Assembly (NCBI GenBank): GCA_026391515.1
Contig: JAPLEC010000435.1
Location: forward strand, 1 to 44,166
Source of the DNA: Bacteroidia bacterium
Lineage (GTDB): Bacteria > Bacteroidota > Bacteroidia > Bacteroidales > VadinHA17
Direction: 5' to 3'
DNA length: 44,166 nucleotides
The notes under the pieces were generated by a model, which did not search any database, was not told the DNA's origin, and saw only the letters and a list, made by a program, of their open reading frames with translations. How positions within the stretch are numbered: position 1 is the stretch's first letter; each line of letters begins with the position of its first letter. Below are positions 27,957 to 37,313 of this stretch, in pieces. Position numbers and translations under genes: made by a program.

Positions 27957-28098
27957 AAGTCTTGCTCCCTTTGGTCGCTGTCTGGCTCCTTTCAGTCGCC
28001 ATCTTACGCGCTTCGCTCATCGTCTTTATGTCCGCCAAATGGCGGACTGTCTTGCTCACGGAGTTTATCCCGCCCTAAGCGGGACGACAGACTTAAGA
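27957..28098. repeat. Mosaic of GTCTT-headed units each followed by a different imperfect or perfect palindrome
   Basis: Units starting gtcttgctccc, gtctggctcct, atcttacgcgc, gtctttatgtccgcc, gtcttgctcacgg; contains GTCCGCCAAATGGCGGAC and TCCCGCCCTAAGCGGGA. Confidence 0.65.
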
Positions 28099-28156
28099 CT
28101 TAATCAATTACATTCATTTCAGATGAATTGTTTATATTTAAGGATATTTTTCAACC

Positions 28157-29041
28157 ATGGATTACCAGTCAGTACTCAAAAACCTGAAACCGAATCATGA
28201 TTTCTTTATCGGGATCGATTCCGACGGTTGTGTCTTTGATTCCATGGAGGTAAAACAAAAAGAATTCTTTATTCCAAATGCGCTTAAATTCTTCAACCTT
28301 TTTCCAGTTTCAAAACCGCTTCGCGAAACATGGGAATTCGTAAACCTCTATTCCGTTTATCGCGGAGGCAACAGGTTCCCTGCAATGATCAAAGTTTTTG
28401 ATCTTCTTAGTGATCGGGATGAGATTAAAGAAACCGGATTTAAGCTCCCCGATTTGAGTGCATTAAAAGAATGGATAAGTATCGAAACTAAACTCGGGAA
28501 TTCAAATCTTAGGAAATATTTTGAGGAGAAAAATGTCAAATCACTGGAAGTTGTTCTGAAATGGTCCGAGTCCGTAAACAGGGATATAAGCGAATGGCTT
28601 CACGACATCCCTCCATTTTTTCATGCAATAAAAGCTATTGAAAGAATTTCTCAGATTGCAGACATTATTGTTGTATCCCAGACTCCGCTTGAAGCTCTCG
28701 ATCGCGAATGGCTTGAAAATGATATCAAAAAATATGTCAGGATGATAGCAGCACAGGAGCATGGAACAAAAGCAGAACATATAGCGGTTGCTGCTAAAGG
28801 CAAATATCCTGACGATAAAATTCTGCTAATAGGCGATGCATTTGGCGACATGTTAGCAGCACAAACCAACAATGTACTTTTCTATCCAGTAGTCCCGGGG
28901 CAAGAGGATCAGTCGTGGAAAAAGCTTCTGAATGAAGGACTTGAAAGGTTTCTCAATGGAACATTTGCAGGTTCTTATGAAGAGTCTTTAATGGCAGAGT
29001 TCAGAAAGGTTTTACCTATTACACCTCCGTGGAAGAGGTAG
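28157..29041 (+). CDS. HAD-superfamily hydrolase-like protein
   Basis: FIGIDSDGCVFDSM (DxDxxxxD-like motif I), VSQTP, ILLIGDAFGDMLAAQ. Confidence 0.75.
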   Translation: MDYQSVLKNLKPNHDFFIGIDSDGCVFDSMEVKQKEFFIPNALKFFNLFPVSKPLRETWEFVNLYSVYRGGNRFPAMIKVFDLLSDRDEIKETGFKLPDLSALKEWISIETKLGNSNLRKYFEEKNVKSLEVVLKWSESVNRDISEWLHDIPPFFHAIKAIERISQIADIIVVSQTPLEALDREWLENDIKKYVRMIAAQEHGTKAEHIAVAAKGKYPDDKILLIGDAFGDMLAAQTNNVLFYPVVPGQEDQSWKKLLNEGLERFLNGTFAGSYEESLMAEFRKVLPITPPWKR

Positions 29042-29684
29042 AAAGAATCTGCTTACTTATCCATTTTATCCATTCTTTCAATCCGTTTCCCCTTGTGCAG
29101 GAAATCTCAAATAAGGGGACTTGTCCATTAATATTCTTTAAATCAGAATTAAAAGTCTCCCTTTTAAAATTTGTATATGGTATCAGGTCAATCTTATTTA
29201 ACAGAACTGCTTTCGCTTCTCTGAAAAGCATTGGATATTTGCCAGGTTTATCATCGCCTTCAGTGGTGCTGACTATTGCCAGTTTGAACGTTTCACCCAG
29301 ATCAAATTGAGACGGGCAGATGAGGTTGCCGACATTCTCTACAAACAAGACATCAAGGTCGTCAAGGTCAAATGAGTCAAGGACTTTTGAGATGCTGTGC
29401 GAATCAAGATGACAGCCGCCCTCAGTATTGATTACCACTATCGGGATGTTGTATTTCTTCAAACGCTGAGCATCCCTATCAGTTGTTATATCGCCTTCAA
29501 TTATCCCAATCCGGAATTTCTTATTCAATTCTTCACAGGTGCGTTCAAGCAAAGTTGTTTTCCCTGCGCCGGGTGAGCTTATTAAATTTACCATCAACAC
29601 TTTTTTAGCTACAAGTAAATTCCTCACTTCTCCTGCTTTGTTCTGGTTTCTGTCCAGAATATTCTTCATTATCTTGATTTCCAT
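29019..29684 (-). CDS. hypB: Hydrogenase nickel incorporation GTPase
   Basis: NLISSPGAGKTTLLERT, EGDITTDRDAQRL, FVENVGNLICP, NKIDLIPY. Confidence 0.96.
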   Translation of the reverse strand: MEIKIMKNILDRNQNKAGEVRNLLVAKKVLMVNLISSPGAGKTTLLERTCEELNKKFRIGIIEGDITTDRDAQRLKKYNIPIVVINTEGGCHLDSHSISKVLDSFDLDDLDVLFVENVGNLICPSQFDLGETFKLAIVSTTEGDDKPGKYPMLFREAKAVLLNKIDLIPYTNFKRETFNSDLKNINGQVPLFEISCTRGNGLKEWIKWISKQILSTSSTEV

Positions 29685-29686
29685 TG

Positions 29687-30028
29687 CTACTCTCCTTCTA
29701 TACTTTTTATAAATAATTCTTTTCCATGAATGATTTCCAGGTCAGTTGACCTGCAATTAGCGCATACAAACCTATTTTCTTCCACCCCGAAATCGTTTCC
29801 GCACTTTTTGCAAATCATCTTTACAGAAACTATTTCAATATTTACTTCAGCATCCTGTGCGATTGTATTTCTTACTGTTTCGCTGAAAGCAAAAATAAAA
29901 ATATCAGGAACAATCTGCACCAGCACTCCAAAGCTGATATTCACCTTTGTCACCTTCGAAAGTTTCTCACGTTTCGCTGTTTCAAGCACGATGGCCGAGA
30001 GATCTTCTGCTATTCTTATTTCGTGCAT
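29687..30028 (-). CDS. hypA: Hydrogenase nickel insertion protein
   Basis: MHEIRIAEDLSAIVLE; zinc site CKKCG...CANC. Confidence 0.95.
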   Translation of the reverse strand: MHEIRIAEDLSAIVLETAKREKLSKVTKVNISFGVLVQIVPDIFIFAFSETVRNTIAQDAEVNIEIVSVKMICKKCGNDFGVEENRFVCANCRSTDLEIIHGKELFIKSIEGE

Positions 30029-30038
30029 AACTTATTTA

Positions 30039-31046
30039 TTAACAGATTCTTGGAAGCTGCGCTCCTGAAGGCATATCAAGAATACGTTTTCCTCCAACGG
30101 ATGTATTTAGCACTACAAGGTTTCTTTTATCCGGTACTATTTCTCCAAATATAGAAGAGAATGCTCCCAATGCATCAGACCTGAGAATTTCAAGCACTTT
30201 TTCTGCCTCCTCTGCACTAGTAACAATTAATAGCTTCCCTTCATTTGCAAGATAGAGTGGATCAAATCCAAGTATTTCACATACTCCTCTAACCGGATCA
30301 TCAACAGGTATTGACGCCTCATCAGCGATAATACCTGAATTTATCATCCCAGCCAGCTCATTCATAACACCAGCAAGACCTCCCCTGGTCAGGTCGCGCA
30401 TAAAATGAATCTCTTTGCAGCTTTTCAGAACACCCTCTATAAGATGGTTCAGCGATGCACAATCAGAAGTTACAGGAGTGGTGAAGCTGAGCTTGTTACG
30501 GGCCCCGGCGACAGCGATGGAATGATTCCCCAGCGGACCATTAATAATCAGCTTATCACCCGGTTTAATGCGTTTGCCGGTACTGATATGCTCCTGACTG
30601 TAATCAAGGATTCCTGTTCCGGAAGTCGTAATGAAAAGTCTGTCGCATTTTCCCTTTTCCACAACTTTCGTATCTCCTGTCACTATTTTCACTCCTGCGT
30701 TCGTTGCTTCATCAGCCATTGATTCTGCAATTGTGACAAGATCGTTTACAGGAAAACCCTCTTCAATAATAAATGAAGCTGCGATATATTTTGGTTCTGC
30801 ACCCGAAACTGCCAGGTCATTCACTGTACCACAGATGGCAAGCTTCCCAATGTTGCCACCGGGGAAAAATAGTGGATCAATAACATAGGAATCCGTAGTA
30901 AAAACCAGAGTTTTTCCCATCTCTTTAAGAATAGCAGAATCGGTTAAAGGCTCAGTCATTCCGAATTTCTTCACAAACACTTTTTTAATCAGTTCATGTG
31001 TCTGCTTGCCACCGCTTCCATGATTTAAAGAGATAAGATCATTCAT
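30039..31046 (-). CDS. hypE: Hydrogenase maturation protein (carbamoyl dehydratase)
   Basis: LNHGSGGKQTHELI...; C-terminal PRIC. Confidence 0.97.
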   Translation of the reverse strand: MNDLISLNHGSGGKQTHELIKKVFVKKFGMTEPLTDSAILKEMGKTLVFTTDSYVIDPLFFPGGNIGKLAICGTVNDLAVSGAEPKYIAASFIIEEGFPVNDLVTIAESMADEATNAGVKIVTGDTKVVEKGKCDRLFITTSGTGILDYSQEHISTGKRIKPGDKLIINGPLGNHSIAVAGARNKLSFTTPVTSDCASLNHLIEGVLKSCKEIHFMRDLTRGGLAGVMNELAGMINSGIIADEASIPVDDPVRGVCEILGFDPLYLANEGKLLIVTSAEEAEKVLEILRSDALGAFSSIFGEIVPDKRNLVVLNTSVGGKRILDMPSGAQLPRIC

Positions 31047-32128
31047 CTGACTATTTTGTATTTATACCATGTATTGCATGAACCTTCATTAGAAACCATA
31101 CATGCTCCTACAGGGTTTTCAGGGACACAAATATTTGCAAAGAGAGGACACTGCTCAGGTGTTTTCATTCCTCTCAGTATCTCCCCGCAGATGCACCGGC
31201 TGTCATCCTCCTTATAATCGATTGAAACAGGCACCTGAATATCAGCATTGAACTTTCCATAATTATTCTGCAAACGGAGTCCGCTGGATGGGATCACTCC
31301 AAATCCTCTCCAGATTGCATCACAAGGTTCGAAAACTTCTTTTAAATCTTTCTGAGCTATGGTATTCCCTTTCACTGTGACTGCACGTTTGTATTGTATC
31401 TCAACGAAAGGGGAACTGTTATTTACCTGGGTTATCAGCATCAGAATTGACTGCAATAAATCTGTCGGTTCAAAGCCGGTTATAACACAACCTATTTTAT
31501 ATTTCTCAGGGATGAAGCCGAAAATTGAAGAGCCTGTTATGGCAGCAACATGTCCCGGACAAATAAATCCATCAATATTAACTCCTTCACTTACAATAGC
31601 TTCCATTGCAGGAGGCATAATTTTATGAGCGCTAAGTACAAAGAAATTATTAATGTCCTCTTTATCAGCCTGCTTAACAGTGACTGCAGTTCCGGGAGCT
31701 GTTGTTTCAAAACCTATTGCCAGGAAGATAATTTTCTTATCTGGATTTGCTCTTGCGATCTCCAGCGCTTCAAGACCCGAAAAAACAACTCTTATATCTG
31801 CTCCTTTCACTCTCTTTTTTTCAAGTGAAGAAGCTGATCCGGGAACTCTTACCAGGTCTCCGAAAGTGGTTATGATCACATCCTCCATCTCAGAATAAGT
31901 AACAGCCTTATCAATGAAATCAGTACCTGTGACACAGACAGGGCAGCCAGGGCCTGAGATCAGCCTGATCTTTTCTGAAAGCAATGATGGAATGCCGAAT
32001 CTGTGTATCGCGGCCGTATGACCACCGCACACTTCCATAAAGGTATAATCGTGTATGACTGACTTATTTATCTGACTCGACAGATTCTCTATCAGATCCT
32101 TATCCCTGTATTCATCTATAAACTTCAT
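31043..32128 (-). CDS. hypD: Hydrogenase formation protein
   Basis: FMEVCGGHTAAIHRFGI, LISGPGCPVCVT, AIGFETTAPGTA. Confidence 0.97.
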   Translation of the reverse strand: MKFIDEYRDKDLIENLSSQINKSVIHDYTFMEVCGGHTAAIHRFGIPSLLSEKIRLISGPGCPVCVTGTDFIDKAVTYSEMEDVIITTFGDLVRVPGSASSLEKKRVKGADIRVVFSGLEALEIARANPDKKIIFLAIGFETTAPGTAVTVKQADKEDINNFFVLSAHKIMPPAMEAIVSEGVNIDGFICPGHVAAITGSSIFGFIPEKYKIGCVITGFEPTDLLQSILMLITQVNNSSPFVEIQYKRAVTVKGNTIAQKDLKEVFEPCDAIWRGFGVIPSSGLRLQNNYGKFNADIQVPVSIDYKEDDSRCICGEILRGMKTPEQCPLFANICVPENPVGACMVSNEGSCNTWYKYKIVR

Positions 32129-32130
32129 AC

Positions 32131-32355
32131 TTATTCATTCAGGGTATCACTAATTTCTTTCAGTATCTTAAGTGTTTCAGCTGCCTCTTCTTCACTGATT
32201 TTCTGAATCGCAAATCCGGCATGGAGCAGTATATAATCTCCGACTTTTGCATTTTCGATCATATGCAAGCCTGCTTTAAATAAGCTTCCTCCGACAGAAA
32301 CTTCTGCCATGCTGCCATCGATCGACACAATCTTTGCTGGAATACTCAGACACAT
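32131..32355 (-). CDS. hypC: Hydrogenase assembly chaperone
   Basis: MCLSIPAKIVSID ... GDYILLHAGFAIQKI. Confidence 0.96.
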   Translation of the reverse strand: MCLSIPAKIVSIDGSMAEVSVGGSLFKAGLHMIENAKVGDYILLHAGFAIQKISEEEAAETLKILKEISDTLNE

Positions 32356-34589
32356 TATCTTATTCGTTTTGAAGCGATTACAAGCTGACCAAGGGATATT
32401 CCTCCGTCATTTGGCGGCACCAGGCGATTAGTAAAAACTTTAAACTTGTTCCGGGTTAAAAGATATAAAGATTTTTCCAGAAGATATTTATTCTGAAAGA
32501 CCCCTCCTGAAAGAATTACTTTTTTGAGAGATGTCTCTGCTCTTATTTGCCTGGCCACTTCCAGAATTACCTGCGCAACAGTGTTATGAAATTTTGCTGA
32601 TATTATGGAGATCGTCTGTACTGGCAAATCATTTATAATTGCTTTCAGAGTTTCCGAAAATTCAATAGGTTTTTCTGCAATGAACGGATATATATCATCT
32701 GTTTTATCATTGATTGCCGACTCTAGCCTCATGGGAGCTTCAGAATCAAATGTGGCAACACTGCAAAGCCCGAGAATTGATGATACCGCATCAAAAAGAC
32801 GTCCCGCACCGGAAGACACTGGTGAATTCATTTTCATTTCCAGCATCTCCTTAACCATTTGTAGTTTCTTTTCATCAATTGAATTAAAAAGTGAAATTGA
32901 TTTAAAGTTAAAACTATTCTCAAAGTATTTATAAATATATGAAAAAGCTGTTCTCCATGGTTCATCAATTGCTTTATCACCACCGGGTAAAGCAATATTG
33001 TCGAAATGCGTGAAACGGCTGAAATCTTTCAGATCAGCAATAATAAACTCACCGCCCCATATATTTCCGTCTGAACCATAACCTGTTCCATCCAGACTGA
33101 TTCCAATAACTTTTTCATCGATCCCGAGTTCAGCCATGCATGATGCGATATGAGCATGATGGTGCTGAATCCTGAAAAGAGGTATTTTCAGTTCTTTTTC
33201 AAGAGCTTCAGCATATTGACCAGAAAGATAGTCAGGATGAAGATCACATGCAATGTATTTCGGCTTAAATCTGAAGAGTTTTGAAAACCGGTCAATTGCT
33301 TCGCTGAAGAAATCGTAGGTAGCAAGATTTTTCAGATCGCCTATGAACTGGCTCATTACAGCCTGGTTTCCTTTTCCGATGCAAAAGCTGTTTTTCTGTT
33401 CTGATCCAACTGCAAGTATACCTTCGACATTGCACTTAACTTCTACAGGACGTGGTACAAATCCTCTCGATCGACGTATCAGACTTTCTTTGTTGTTAAT
33501 TATTCTGATTACGGAATCATCAGTTCTGTTGAGTATCTGTCTGTTATAGCTCAGCAGAGAATCAGCAATCGGCATTAACTTTTTTTCAGCAAGCAGGTCA
33601 TCTGTAATTATCGGTTCATCCGAGATGTTGCCGCTGGTCAAAACAACTACTGGAGTTTTGAGCATCCTGAAAAGCATGTAATGGACAGGCATATAGGGAA
33701 GCATCGCTCCTATTGTGGTAAGTCCGTTGCTTACCTGCTCAGCTAATAATTTTTTCTGTCTAAGGATTAATATTGGTCTTCGCCATGATTTCAGCGCTTT
33801 TTCCTCTTCATCTTCAATGTAACAATACTTTTTGGCAGCATTTATACCTCTGAACATGACGGCAAAAGGCTTAGAATCTCTTTGTTTCTTTTGTCTTAGA
33901 TTTCTTACAGCATCGTTATTTAAAGCATCGCACATAAGATGATAACCTCCCAGACCTTTAATTGCTACTGTTTTTCCTGAAGATATCTGGACAGAAACCT
34001 CTTCGAGTATCTCCTTTATATTACTGAGGTTTTTCACAGGATCTTTATAACTGTAAACCGGTCCGCAGGAATTGCAGGCTATAGGCTGCGCGTGAAAGCG
34101 CCGGTCAAGGATGTCGTTATATTCCACGCTGCAGCTTTTACACATCCTGAAGCTTTTCATGGTAGTTTTTTGCCGGTCAAAAGGTAATTCTTCAATGATT
34201 GTAAAGCGAGGGCCGCAATTTGTACAATTAACAAAAGGGTAATCAATTCTTTCAGGATCTTTCTCCAGGTCATCAAGACAGTCCTGGCAGACAGCAATAT
34301 CTGGGCTCACTTCAGTAATCTGATTATCAAGTATTTTGCTTGCAACAATTTTGAAGCTATTAAATGCGGCTGATTGTATTTCGTTAATTTCTATCGATTT
34401 GATCTGTGATGCAGGAGGGGCATTCCGGAGAATATCATTGCTGAATTTATCGATCGTCTTAATATCGCCATTAACTATCACTCGAACACCATCGGTTCTG
34501 TTATCTACTTCTCCAAAGAGATCATATTTTGCGGCCATTCTGCAGATAAAAGGGCGGAATCCAACACCCTGAACCAGCCCTTTGATCAA
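32355..34589 (-). CDS. hypF: Carbamoyltransferase HypF; TTG start, N-terminus uncertain
   Basis: GLVQGVGFRPF acylphosphatase domain, zinc fingers CQDCLDDL..CTNCGPRF..CKSC..CNSCGP, YrdC and Kae1-like domains. Confidence 0.95.
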   Translation of the reverse strand: MIKGLVQGVGFRPFICRMAAKYDLFGEVDNRTDGVRVIVNGDIKTIDKFSNDILRNAPPASQIKSIEINEIQSAAFNSFKIVASKILDNQITEVSPDIAVCQDCLDDLEKDPERIDYPFVNCTNCGPRFTIIEELPFDRQKTTMKSFRMCKSCSVEYNDILDRRFHAQPIACNSCGPVYSYKDPVKNLSNIKEILEEVSVQISSGKTVAIKGLGGYHLMCDALNNDAVRNLRQKKQRDSKPFAVMFRGINAAKKYCYIEDEEEKALKSWRRPILILRQKKLLAEQVSNGLTTIGAMLPYMPVHYMLFRMLKTPVVVLTSGNISDEPIITDDLLAEKKLMPIADSLLSYNRQILNRTDDSVIRIINNKESLIRRSRGFVPRPVEVKCNVEGILAVGSEQKNSFCIGKGNQAVMSQFIGDLKNLATYDFFSEAIDRFSKLFRFKPKYIACDLHPDYLSGQYAEALEKELKIPLFRIQHHHAHIASCMAELGIDEKVIGISLDGTGYGSDGNIWGGEFIIADLKDFSRFTHFDNIALPGGDKAIDEPWRTAFSYIYKYFENSFNFKSISLFNSIDEKKLQMVKEMLEMKMNSPVSSGAGRLFDAVSSILGLCSVATFDSEAPMRLESAINDKTDDIYPFIAEKPIEFSETLKAIINDLPVQTISIISAKFHNTVAQVILEVARQIRAETSLKKVILSGGVFQNKYLLEKSLYLLTRNKFKVFTNRLVPPNDGGISLGQLVIASKRIR

Positions 34590-35269
34590 TATTTCATATC
34601 CTTGTATAATAGCTCGAGGTTTTTAAGTCCGTCAACTTTTATCTGTTTGTGAACATAATAGATAACGCTTTCAAGCTCATCGCATAGATTCACATTACTA
34701 ATAATAACATCCTGCGGTACTTTCAGAAGAACAGGAGCAAAATTCACAATACCTTTAATTCCATGTCTTATAAGCTTATCAGCGACCTCCTGCGCAGATA
34801 TTTCGGGGACAGCCAGGATTGCCACTTTTACTCTGAACCTGTCGACAATTTCCTTTAACCGGTCCATGGAATATACCGGGATATCAGACCTTTGCTTTTG
34901 TTTGAAAGGATCAATGTCGAAAGTCGCAACAATATTCATATTGCGTTGAACAAACTTACTGTATTTCGACAGGGCAAGACCAAGGTTACCCATTCCTATA
35001 AGAACTAAATTGTGATCTTTGTTGCGATGGAAAATTTTTTCCATCTTTTCAAGAAGATCATTAATATCATATCCTCCCCGTTTATTCCCTTTTATGCCGA
35101 ACTCTGAAAAATCTTTTCTGACCTGTTCGGATGTCACACCGGTCTCATTTGCAAGCGTGTATGAGAAGACCTTTTCGACTCCCATAAGCCTTAGTCTGAC
35201 CAGGCATGCCCGGTAAAGAAAAATTCTTTTCAGGCTGTTTTTTATTATATATTTTGTGATTTGTTTCAC
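34586..35269 (-). CDS. rex: Redox-sensing transcriptional repressor Rex; GTG start
   Basis: TGVTSEQVRKDFSEFGIKGNKRGGYDI; LVLIGMGNLGLAL Rossmann motif. Confidence 0.94.
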   Translation of the reverse strand: MKQITKYIIKNSLKRIFLYRACLVRLRLMGVEKVFSYTLANETGVTSEQVRKDFSEFGIKGNKRGGYDINDLLEKMEKIFHRNKDHNLVLIGMGNLGLALSKYSKFVQRNMNIVATFDIDPFKQKQRSDIPVYSMDRLKEIVDRFRVKVAILAVPEISAQEVADKLIRHGIKGIVNFAPVLLKVPQDVIISNVNLCDELESVIYYVHKQIKVDGLKNLELLYKDMKY

Positions 35270-35271
35270 AT
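35254..35271. promoter_or_regulatory. Candidate Rex (or Crp-like) operator overlapping rex start
   Basis: TTGTGA-TTTGTT-TCACAT. Confidence 0.6.
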
Positions 35272-35435
35272 CAATTTCTATTAATATAAATTTTTATGCA
35301 AGTTAGTTATTTATTATTTAATAGAAAATACATTGTATGTACTTGATATATAATAATTTAATAAGCTTATTATTTTAATCGTGAATAAAATATGAGGGAT
35401 TATATTGTTATTTATTTATTATGATATTATATTTA

Positions 35436-35455
35436 TATGTGAATCTTCTCACATA
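35436..35455. promoter_or_regulatory. Candidate Rex (or Crp-like) operator abutting start of the hydrogenase beta gene
   Basis: TATGTGA-ATCTTC-TCACATA, ends 1 nt before ATG 35457. Confidence 0.6.
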
Positions 35456-35456
35456 A

Positions 35457-36446
35457 ATGCAATATAAAAGCATAAGAAAAGAAGAGTGGGACAAAGCCTT
35501 AGAGGAGCTTTCCGAATCCCATACTATTTTTGCAAACGTCAGCAATGATTTCGGGCAGGACTATGAACTGATGAGACCTGCTGATATTATAAGAATCATA
35601 TATAACAAACCTAAACCTGCAACATCTCTTAAGAGTTTCTTCCTGCCTGTCAAAGAAAATGTAACTTCAGACAGAAAAGGTGGAAAGCCAAGAATTATTA
35701 TCGGAGTGCCAAACTGCGATATCGAAGGAATATGTTTGCTGGATGAGATATATCTCGATAAGGATTTTAATGATATTTTTTACAGGAAGCGCCGTGAGGA
35801 AACACTGTTGATTTCATCAGATTGTTTTGGTATTCAGGAGCATTGTCATTGTCTTTCTTATGGCTTTAAGCCTTATTCAACAAGTAATGCTGACCTGGCA
35901 ATAATCCACCTTAATGAATTGATTATCTTCAGGATAATAACCGAAAAGGGGTCCGATTTCATTAATAAAATCCCGTCAGCAACACCACTTGACGATAAAG
36001 AAATTCTATCGGCTATTGAAAAAGAGCATCTTGCAACTGAATCGTTGCTTTCAACAGCAAACAAAGGATTACCGGATTATAAGACGACCGGTAAGATCGT
36101 CGCTGAAGCAAAAAATGAAACCTGGAATAAGTATTCTTCCCATTGTGTTTCATGTGGTGCCTGTGCAACTATCTGTCCGACATGCACCTGCTTTCTTTTG
36201 ATTGATAAGCCGGGATTTGAAAAAGTAAAACAGCTGGATGCCTGCCAATACCCTGGTTTTGAAAGGGTTGCGGGAGGAGAAGATGCTTTGTTCGAACTTC
36301 AGAACCGCTTCAGAAACAGGTATATGTGTAAATATGTATGGAAGCCTGAAAAATTTAAATCGCTTGCCTGTACAGGTTGCGGACGATGTATCGAAGCATG
36401 TATAGGTAAAATAAACAAGAACGAACTTTTTATGGAATTTGCTTAA
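35457..36446 (+). CDS. Sulfhydrogenase beta-subunit-like 4Fe-4S protein
   Basis: HCVSCGACATICPTCTC and CTGCGRCIEACIGKI clusters; N-terminal domain as in HydB/ShyB-type beta subunits. Confidence 0.85.
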   Translation: MQYKSIRKEEWDKALEELSESHTIFANVSNDFGQDYELMRPADIIRIIYNKPKPATSLKSFFLPVKENVTSDRKGGKPRIIIGVPNCDIEGICLLDEIYLDKDFNDIFYRKRREETLLISSDCFGIQEHCHCLSYGFKPYSTSNADLAIIHLNELIIFRIITEKGSDFINKIPSATPLDDKEILSAIEKEHLATESLLSTANKGLPDYKTTGKIVAEAKNETWNKYSSHCVSCGACATICPTCTCFLLIDKPGFEKVKQLDACQYPGFERVAGGEDALFELQNRFRNRYMCKYVWKPEKFKSLACTGCGRCIEACIGKINKNELFMEFA

Positions 36447-36454
36447 CAATTTGT

Positions 36455-37279
36455 ATGGCAAATAACCAGAACATATATAAACCCATAAAGGCAAAACTGA
36501 CAGATGTCATTGAGGAATCGCCTCTGATAAAGACATTTGTTCTTATTCCTGAAGAAGAGTTCTCGTTCAAAACAGGCCAATTCATTGAATTGTCTGTTGA
36601 CGGGATCGGGGAAGCTCCTTTTACCCCTTCTTCTTCCCCTCATGTTACGGATAAACTTGAAGTGACAATTATGAAAACAGGTTATGTAACTGAATACATG
36701 CATAATCTGAAGCCGGGAGGATACATGGGAATAAGGGGACCATACGGGCGAGGGTATCCTGTTGAAACTTTTTTCGGCAAGGAGGTGCTGATCCTTGGAG
36801 GCGGCTGCGGCCTTGCTCCCATCAGATCGTTATTGTATGCATTGGAACATGTGAAGGACAAACTAAAAAAAGTCATTCTTTGCTACGGATCGAAAACTCC
36901 GTCAGACTGTATTTATAAACCTCTTTTTGCCAGGCTGAACCAGATAGAAAAATTTGAAGCTTACCGAACTGTTGATAAAGCTGACGAAGAGTGGGATGGC
37001 TCAGTCGGTGTCGCTACCACATTGCTGAATACTATAAAAGTCGATATAAAGAATTCCGTAGCAGTTGTTTGCGGACCTCCGATCATGATGAAATTCGGAA
37101 CCATACGGATTATAGAAATGGGATACACCGATGATCAGATATACCTTTCTATGGAAAAAAATATGTCATGCGGTCTAGGTAAATGCGGTCATTGTATGAT
37201 GGGTGAATTCTTTGTCTGCAAAGATGGTCCGGTCTTTACATACAAAGAATTAAAAAATACCCCTGATATCTGGAAATAA
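36455..37279 (+). CDS. Sulfhydrogenase gamma-subunit-like FAD/NAD(P)-binding oxidoreductase
   Basis: EAPFTPSSSP FAD region, LILGGGCGLAPIRSLLY nucleotide site, CGLGKCGHCMMGEFFVC [2Fe-2S] site. Confidence 0.9.
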   Translation: MANNQNIYKPIKAKLTDVIEESPLIKTFVLIPEEEFSFKTGQFIELSVDGIGEAPFTPSSSPHVTDKLEVTIMKTGYVTEYMHNLKPGGYMGIRGPYGRGYPVETFFGKEVLILGGGCGLAPIRSLLYALEHVKDKLKKVILCYGSKTPSDCIYKPLFARLNQIEKFEAYRTVDKADEEWDGSVGVATTLLNTIKVDIKNSVAVVCGPPIMMKFGTIRIIEMGYTDDQIYLSMEKNMSCGLGKCGHCMMGEFFVCKDGPVFTYKELKNTPDIWK

Positions 37280-37313
37280 AAATCCAGGGAAAATTTTAAT
37301 TAGTTGACGACAA

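Noticed and set aside
27957-28098. CRISPR-like array
   Set aside because: Units differ in sequence and length, no constant repeat with unique spacers, no cas genes.
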